NCBI GenBank assembly: GCA_964352225.1
Contig: CAYGRM010000267.1
Location: forward strand, 1 to 9,370
Source of the DNA: CAJQQY01 sp964352225
GTDB taxonomy: Bacteria; Bacteroidota; Bacteroidia; Chitinophagales; Saprospiraceae
Reading direction: 5' to 3'
Length of the DNA stretch: 9,370 nucleotides
Each line of letters begins with the position of its first letter. The first letter of the stretch is position 1. A program made the position numbers and the translations under genes. This document shows positions 5,601-9,370 of this stretch, piece after piece. The notes under the pieces were generated by a model. It was not told the DNA's origin and did not search any database. It saw nothing but the letters and a program-made list of their open reading frames with translations.

Positions 5601-8232
5601 CACAAGTAACACTTGTTCCTTGCGTCGTTACGGTAACAGTTGGACAAACAAAAGGATCAACTTCGAATGAATTAGTTCCTGTACACCCATTGGCATCAGT
5701 AACTGTTACATTATAAACACCAGGAGCAAGATTTGTAATTGTACCTGAAGTTGTTCCTTGGTTTGGATCCCAATTGTATGAATATGGCTCCATTCCTCCA
5801 TTTGAAAAAGCACTAATGGCTCCATCATTTCCTGCTCCAGATTCTGGAGTTACATTCGCTCCTATCGTAATTGGGTTGCATGCATTTGGCACAACAAAAC
5901 TCTCTGTTCCTGTACATCCATTTGCATCAGTAATAATAACTGTATATGTTCCAAGAGATAATCCTGTGAGGTCTTCATTCGTCGAACCTGTTGACCATAA
6001 ATATGTATAATTTGGAGTACCTCCATTTGGCGTAATATCAATTGCTCCATCATTTCCAGCACCTGTAACTTGAGTTACATTTCCAGTAGCTGTAATTGGA
6101 GCTGGGTCAATTACTGTAATTGTTTTCTCTGCCGTGATTCCCCTACAATCTGTAACTGTAATCGTATAACTTCCAGCAGCTAAATCTGAAATATCTTGAG
6201 AAGTAGCCGTTGTTGACCAAGCATAAGTATATGCTTCAACACCTCCTGAGACACTAACATCAATCGCTCCATCCGTATCTCCTACACAGGAAGGATTAGT
6301 TATTGTTTCTGTAATTGTTATTGGTAAAATATTTTCAACCGTTATACTACAAGAATTTCCTAAAAAGTCGATGGTATTTTGAGTATTTGAAACCTCTACT
6401 CCAAAAGGTGGTACAGCATTTGGAATTGGTCCCATTTCCAAATCAGTATTAGAACCAACAGCACCGACTACATCAAAACATACTTGGTATAGTGATGTTC
6501 CAGGTGCCAAAGAAACTCCTTGCCCTGAGTTATCAAACCATAGTAATTTTACGGCCTGAGCATTTGCATCATATACTAAATTATTTCCTGCAGATAATGT
6601 TAGAGGATTTCCATTTCCAAATGCAATTGATTCAAAATTCAAAACTGAATTATCCCAAAGCATTCCATATTGAGCACTTAGGATATCATCAAATCCTTCC
6701 ACAACTCTTACATCCACACAAATATTTTCACCTGGATTTGCTTTTTCACAACAATCCCATTCTACTATTAATCCACCGTCAAATACGTCAATCACATCTA
6801 CTGATCCAGGAACTCCTGTAAAGTCTGCTAATCCATTTACATCAGCTACTTCAATTGTTCCAGCATAATTTATTGGTGAAGTTGTTCCAGTTGCACCAAC
6901 TATATCATAACATACTTGATAAATTGGAGTTTGATTAGACAATGTTACCCCTGAACCATTATCCCATGATAATGACAAAACTCCATTGTTCGTATTTGTA
7001 GTTCCAAAGTTTCCAATTGCAGGTGGATTAGGATTTAATAACCCTAATGGATTACCTGATCCAATTGGAGAAAGTGGTTGTCCCGCTCCATCTAAAATAT
7101 CTACAAATGAGATAACTGCAGGATCCCAAGTCAAATCATATTGAAAACTAATCACTTGATCGAAGTTGGCTACTTTAACAGGTACACATACTTGAGTGCC
7201 TGTCTCACCAGTTACATGTTCAGCGATAAATGTAATTCCGTTGGTTTGTCCAGTTCCATTTCCAGTAACCATTACTGATCCTGAATTCACTTGGTGAGGA
7301 ACTATTTGACTATTTCTAATTACTTCGATGCTTCCAGTAAAATCTACATTAGTAGATGTTTGTCCTGCACCAATAACTGTATAAAATATTTCAAAAATAA
7401 TATCTCCATCACAAGCCGTAACACCTGTTGATCCACTCCATGAAACAAACAAGTTTCCATTTGAGGTTTGAGATGTTCCAAAACTTCCAACTGCTGGTGG
7501 AGCTGGATTGGTTAATCCTGTCAAATTCAAACTTCCAACCGAGTCAAAAGAAATAATTGATGGATCCCAATTAATCGTATATCCGAATCCTTCTACATTT
7601 TCAAAGTTGTCAATTGAAATCTTTACACTTCCTGTGGTTCCGGTATCTCCTGATTCGTCAGATGCCGTAAACGTAACATCGCCAGCGCCAGCACAACCTG
7701 TACCACTCACATTGAATGTTCCATCATTTGCCGTAACCATTCCATTACTTACAGAAAATTCCTGCCCAGCTTCATTAATGGCTAAAACAGCTCCCGTAAA
7801 ATCAATTGGAGAAGATTGACCTGCTTGACCAACTACTAAAAACTCCATCGTAAGGAGTTTATCTCCATTCGTAAGAGTATTAGGTGTTGGGTTCAACAAA
7901 TCTTGGTCAAAATAAAGTGTACTAAAGAAATTGGTAATCGTTGCTGGTCCAAATCCATTTGGATAAGAGTAGCAAACTGATGGGCTTCCATTAACATTAC
8001 ATAAAATATTATTATATGTAGTAATGTTTTGAAATTCCAAAACTTGATCGTTCCATTCCATATCGAATTGGAAACCAATCATATCTACAAATTCTTCTAC
8101 TGTAACGTCTACAAAAATAGTTGTACCAGGATCGGCACTTGAAGTTGATGGCGATACATTATATACTACTTGTGCTGTAGTTGTGAATGTTACTAACCAT
8201 CCTAAGAGTAATAGTGTTATTATTTTTTTCAT
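2344..8232 (-). CDS. Giant surface protein: cohesin modules, SprB repeats, type B sorting domain
   Basis: A 1962-residue protein predicted to be exported by the T9SS to the cell surface or medium. Order of parts: signal peptide 1-20 (cut before Gln21); four cohesin-like modules at about 22-172, 185-325, 332-482 and 486-634; sixteen SprB-type repeats at 638-1870; and a gliding-motility (CHU_C, type B) C-terminal domain at 1871-1962. The C-terminal domain carries PNNDGLND, FNRWGQEVYE, LPEGGYFY and a final KGSLSIVR. The repeats share a GG..PYTYxWSNG core and a VTDANGC end. SprB of Flavobacterium is a mobile gliding adhesin, but SprB repeats also occur in non-gliding surface proteins, so motility is not shown. 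The cohesin-like modules suggest binding to dockerin-bearing or other partners. The protein is rich in Cys, in line with an extracytoplasmic fold. Start: ATG at 8232 with AGGA only one base upstream. It lies 70 bases after the small cohesin gene and before the PorP/SprF-like gene. No catalytic domain is seen. Confidence 0.96.
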   Translation of the reverse strand: MKKIITLLLLGWLVTFTTTAQVVYNVSPSTSSADPGTTIFVDVTVEEFVDMIGFQFDMEWNDQVLEFQNITTYNNILCNVNGSPSVCYSYPNGFGPATITNFFSTLYFDQDLLNPTPNTLTNGDKLLTMEFLVVGQAGQSSPIDFTGAVLAINEAGQEFSVSNGMVTANDGTFNVSGTGCAGAGDVTFTASDESGDTGTTGSVKISIDNFENVEGFGYTINWDPSIISFDSVGSLNLTGLTNPAPPAVGSFGTSQTSNGNLFVSWSGSTGVTACDGDIIFEIFYTVIGAGQTSTNVDFTGSIEVIRNSQIVPHQVNSGSVMVTGNGTGQTNGITFIAEHVTGETGTQVCVPVKVANFDQVISFQYDLTWDPAVISFVDILDGAGQPLSPIGSGNPLGLLNPNPPAIGNFGTTNTNNGVLSLSWDNGSGVTLSNQTPIYQVCYDIVGATGTTSPINYAGTIEVADVNGLADFTGVPGSVDVIDVFDGGLIVEWDCCEKANPGENICVDVRVVEGFDDILSAQYGMLWDNSVLNFESIAFGNGNPLTLSAGNNLVYDANAQAVKLLWFDNSGQGVSLAPGTSLYQVCFDVVGAVGSNTDLEMGPIPNAVPPFGVEVSNTQNTIDFLGNSCSITVENILPITITETITNPSCVGDTDGAIDVSVSGGVEAYTYAWSTTATSQDISDLAAGSYTITVTDCRGITAEKTITVIDPAPITATGNVTQVTGAGNDGAIDITPNGGTPNYTYLWSTGSTNEDLTGLSLGTYTVIITDANGCTGTESFVVPNACNPITIGANVTPESGAGNDGAISAFSNGGMEPYSYNWDPNQGTTSGTITNLAPGVYNVTVTDANGCTGTNSFEVDPFVCPTVTVTTQGTSVTCAGGSTGSATANGAGGTGPYTYNWSNGVTNQQTITGLAANTYTVTATDVDGCFATTTVIIEDGASILVNIVSTTNLTCFGENTGAIEISGFGGVGPYTAVWQPGNMTGLVISNLAAGNYTPVITDNNGCTATGNPITLTQPNDISMSGLVTNVTCNGGSNGSIGLNISGGTPGSNGYSVTWSNGGSGQNLNNLPVGAYTPTVTDENGCVKVGAAITVGQPAPITAIPTVNNASCFGECDGSISINIGGGTPGYTATWSNGSTGTSISGLCAGNYSVTIEDANGCIFTNTYTVTQPVDFGLNFVVTNESPAGNDGAINLTVSPAGTYSYLWSNGATTQDIFGLTADIYSVTVTNASGCTKVGGDAVTNTLSISTEIVTNVTCHDGNDGSVEITISGGTPGYTYKWSNSNGIFATTKDVFGLVIGTYTVEITDQAMTTITKTYVITEPTPVIITNVIIEDESDICDGSINITPAGGMGPYTYLWSNGAISQDIVNLCEDNYSVTVTDSKGCTFESPDYVIEPSSPQIGSVDVTDASCFGECDGKICVNIVGGNAPYMVTLNGGTPTTSNATTVCFGGLCQGGYVLVVKDADGLEVTSTTYTVDEPAQISITNVIITHQSPSVCDGKIDISVAGGTLPYSYTWSNGATNQDPENLCMGMYSVTITDANGCIIESPQYTVSKLTEIDTDITAVDCHGATTGAISIDVSGGFPGFYFVWTFNGVTIAEGLNVNSITNRPAGDHQVVITDGMGVNIYDAILNISQPANPVSIVSSTVTQPTAMDCEGGEIEVVAGGGVGGFTYSWVNQNGTSVGNTSTISGLIGGMYFLTVTDANGCTDVFQTELDECELEIILLNAGQLSVTCNGDSDAFASIVAEGGTEPYTYEWSTGFAETGIDGSILEDLGAGIYTVTATDANGVTKVESYPVIEPSPIQVTVNVFPGRADAIVLGGTAPYTFQWDQVITTESFIEGLQGGIEHALMVTDANGCTSEMIRFNLDYDTGCYEARTVISPNNDGLNDNFYVNCLETTTVRVIIFNRWGQEVYENDDYDNSFIGIGKRDQILPEGGYFYVLEYEDANGVIQTSKGSLSIVR
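2623..6321 (-). repeat. Array of sixteen SprB-type repeats
   Basis: In-frame repeats covering residues 638-1870. Hand-set starts are 638, 713, 788, 865, 942, 1020, 1099, 1174, 1247, 1325, 1400, 1482, 1557, 1639, 1720 and 1803; lengths run from 68 to 83. The pattern in each is an opening strand, then (T/S)C.G....G.I.I...GG, PYTY.WSNG, L..G.Y.VTVTDANGC, and a closing strand. Every repeat has the core Trp except repeat 11. On the DNA the most repeated string is the antisense of the VTDANGC segment (for example around 5686 and 5917), yet copies differ at many third positions, so the array is old rather than freshly duplicated. Repeats 2, 3 and 8 form a subtype with GNDGAI in place of the early Cys. 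Repeats 7, 10, 11 and 12 form another with CDG and LC. Confidence 0.92.
6331..8169 (-). repeat. Four tandem cohesin-like modules
   Basis: Residues 22-634. Each module opens with a G-T-like turn and a V.V.V strand, then the cohesin signature in which an aromatic/Gln strand precedes W(D/N)...(V/L/I).F: GFQFDMEWNDQVLEF, GFGYTINWDPSIISF, SFQYDLTWDPAVISF and SAQYGMLWDNSVLNF. Each ends with a strand ending in VG(A/Q). Modules 3 and 4 share an extra Cys pair at matching places (349/441 and 505/585), so they may descend from one duplication. Cohesins are best known from cellulosomes, where they bind dockerins, but many occur on non-cellulosomal surface proteins; the ligand here is unknown. Confidence 0.85.
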
Positions 8233-8262
8233 GTCCTAATGGGATGTGGATGTTAAAAAATT

Positions 8263-8305
8263 TAAGTAAGAATCTAGTATTTTAGTTAAGCCGACTGCTT
8301 ACTTA
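8263..8305 (-). other. Weak stem overlapping the stop codon of the small cohesin gene
   Basis: TAAGTAAG at 8263-8270 can pair with CTTACTTA at 8298-8305, with a 27-base loop; the second arm includes the TAA stop at 8305-8303. On the minus strand it is followed by the A/T-rich AAATTTTTTAACATCC, which has a short T-run, so a leaky terminator between the first two genes is possible. The stem is short and the loop long, so confidence is low. Confidence 0.25.
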
Positions 8306-9082
8306 TTTAACAAAAATCATTTTTTCTAACAATTGGTTACTGTTCGTTTGTACATAGTAAATGTATTCTCCTGTGGAAGGAAAAATAGCAGCGGCGATTT
8401 TCTTTTGGTGAAAACCGCTATTCAGTTTTTCTGTATTTCTGTAAATTTCCTTTCCTGTCAAATCGGTAATTATCAAGGTAGTGTTCGTCGTTTCCTGTAA
8501 TTCAAATTCTATTGTTGTAAAATCCGTAAATGGATTTGGGTAATTTACTAATGATTGAATATTGGATTTTTGAATAGGCTCAATTCCTACCATATTTTCA
8601 AAAATCACTTGTCCATTTTCAACAACTGATGGTACTTCTTCTAAAGTTATATCCGCTACTTCAATCGAAGCAGGGTCTTCTGTAAATAATAAAGGAATCG
8701 TATCTCCTGGATTTCCCATTGCTTTCATTCTTAATTTAAAAATGACAGTTCCGTCAGCCACCGTAGTACCTGACAAATCTTTGTCTTCCCAAGAAACAGG
8801 TAATTTTCCTTCATCCAAATTTGCAGAAACGAGTCCAAATCTTGTGGAATCCAAATCTATCAAATCGAAATAAGGAACCTCCAACAAAGTCATTTTCGTT
8901 GGATCCCATTGGATAGTAAATTGCATGGTAACTAAATCTGTGAAGTTGGATACAGACATCTCTATTTCAAATTCATCGCTTTCATCGACTGTAATAAATG
9001 GTAAAGTCATCGTGGGATCCTGCGCCTGAAGCGACAATCCAATAGTGCAAACTAAGAGAAGGATTAGTAAGTTTTTATACAT
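8303..9082 (-). CDS. Secreted cohesin-like protein with type A T9SS sorting domain
   Basis: A 259-residue protein, first gene of the apparent operon. Seen: a signal peptide (1-20, cut before Gln21); one cohesin-like module at about 24-163 with the signature strand TMQFTIQWDPTKMTLLEV (52-69), related to the four modules of the giant protein downstream; and a type A T9SS sorting domain at about 177-259 that opens with SLVNYPNPFTDFTTIEF and ends in EKMIFVK. Type A domains usually direct T9SS export, removal of the domain and attachment to a surface lipopolysaccharide. The mature protein has no Cys, unlike the Cys-rich giant. Its role is not known. As a single-module protein it might be an anchor, a competitor, or a partner for the same ligand that binds the giant's modules. 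The start is ATG at 9082 after an A-run, with no Shine-Dalgarno site. Confidence 0.94.
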   Translation of the reverse strand: MYKNLLILLLVCTIGLSLQAQDPTMTLPFITVDESDEFEIEMSVSNFTDLVTMQFTIQWDPTKMTLLEVPYFDLIDLDSTRFGLVSANLDEGKLPVSWEDKDLSGTTVADGTVIFKLRMKAMGNPGDTIPLLFTEDPASIEVADITLEEVPSVVENGQVIFENMVGIEPIQKSNIQSLVNYPNPFTDFTTIEFELQETTNTTLIITDLTGKEIYRNTEKLNSGFHQKKIAAAIFPSTGEYIYYVQTNSNQLLEKMIFVK

Positions 9083-9370
9083 TTTTTTAACAATTGGTTG
9101 ATTACAAAATCTTATTTTATGACATATGAAAGCAATTACATAGGTTGTCCTAAACCTTTGCTTCCGAGTTTGTTTGATTCATAAAAAAGACCCAAGGGAG
9201 AAAAACTGGAGTGAAAAAAGATGTTCGTTTTTTTTATAAAAATTAAAAACTTTACATCTGGGAGGATGGCGCACTCGTTTTAATCATGGGATAATAATTC
9301 GTTGTGTTTCTTCTTTGAATAAGATTCTATTTAGAATCTTAATATTATGTTCTGGTATAAATCTCTTAGT
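9083..9370 (-). promoter_or_regulatory. Upstream leader of the operon, promoter expected
   Basis: This 288-base stretch before the first gene has no open frame of note on either strand, so the operon promoter should lie here. A weak match to the Bacteroidota -7 element (TAnnTTTG) is AGATTTTG near 9107-9114 on the minus strand, with ATTG about 20 bases further upstream as a poor -33; I do not regard it as proven. Also present are an imperfect hairpin (AGATGT at 9219-9224 with ACATCT at 9254-9259, GTTTTT with AAAAAC inside) and the palindrome described separately. Confidence 0.35.
9320..9341. promoter_or_regulatory. 22-bp perfect palindrome
   Basis: TAAGATTCTA at 9320-9329 is repeated in reverse complement at 9332-9341 with only TT between. 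The near-absence of a loop makes it a better candidate for a dimeric DNA-binding protein site than for an RNA hairpin, and no T-tract follows on either strand. It lies about 240 bases before the first gene of the operon. The gene it serves could equally lie beyond the window edge. Confidence 0.4.

Noticed and set aside
2344..8232. Several open frames of 60-110 codons antisense or out of frame within the giant gene
   Set aside because: They are shadows of the repeat coding sequence; they have no motifs of their own and track the repeat structure.
9190..9205. CCCTTGGG followed by a T-run on the minus strand, like a terminator
   Set aside because: The stem is only a few base pairs with no real loop, and no gene ends just before it in the window.

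Overview
The window looks like AT-rich chromosomal DNA from a member of the Bacteroidota, probably a marine or Saprospiria-like lineage (the phylum is well supported, the finer placement is a guess). The evidence is three co-oriented genes that belong to type IX secretion (T9SS) biology: a PorP/SprF-family membrane protein, a giant SprB-repeat protein with a gliding-motility-type C-terminal domain, and a small protein with a type A T9SS sorting domain. All three have signal peptides ending in Ala20-Gln21, and none has a strong Shine-Dalgarno site, both typical of this phylum.

Layout, in the direction of transcription (all on the minus strand, right to left). Positions 9370-9083 are a non-coding leader holding a 22-bp palindrome. 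Positions 9082-8303 encode a 259-residue secreted protein with one cohesin-like module and a type A sorting domain. After a 70-base gap, 8232-2344 encode a 1962-residue surface protein: signal peptide, four tandem cohesin-like modules, sixteen SprB-type repeats of 68-83 residues, and a type B (CHU_C) C-terminal domain. A 204-base spacer packed with three stem-loops follows. Then comes the PorP/SprF-like gene (2139-1201, 312 residues), and a strong intrinsic terminator at 1101-1072 closes the unit. Positions 1-1071 hold no convincing gene; I note a possible 29-residue membrane microprotein and a stop-poor frame that may be a decayed gene.

How they may work together: type B C-terminal domains are known to need a cognate PorP/SprF-like partner for T9SS export and surface attachment, so the last gene is most likely the dedicated partner of the giant protein. 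Both secreted proteins carry cohesin-like modules, so the product may be a cell-surface scaffold or adhesin able to dock other proteins. No dockerin is seen in the window.

The most notable signal is a cysteine pattern in the SprB array. A Cys late in one repeat and a Cys early in the next are gained and lost together, with 24-27 residue spacing. This suggests inter-repeat disulfides that tie repeats 3-7 into a chain and group repeats 8-15 into dimers.
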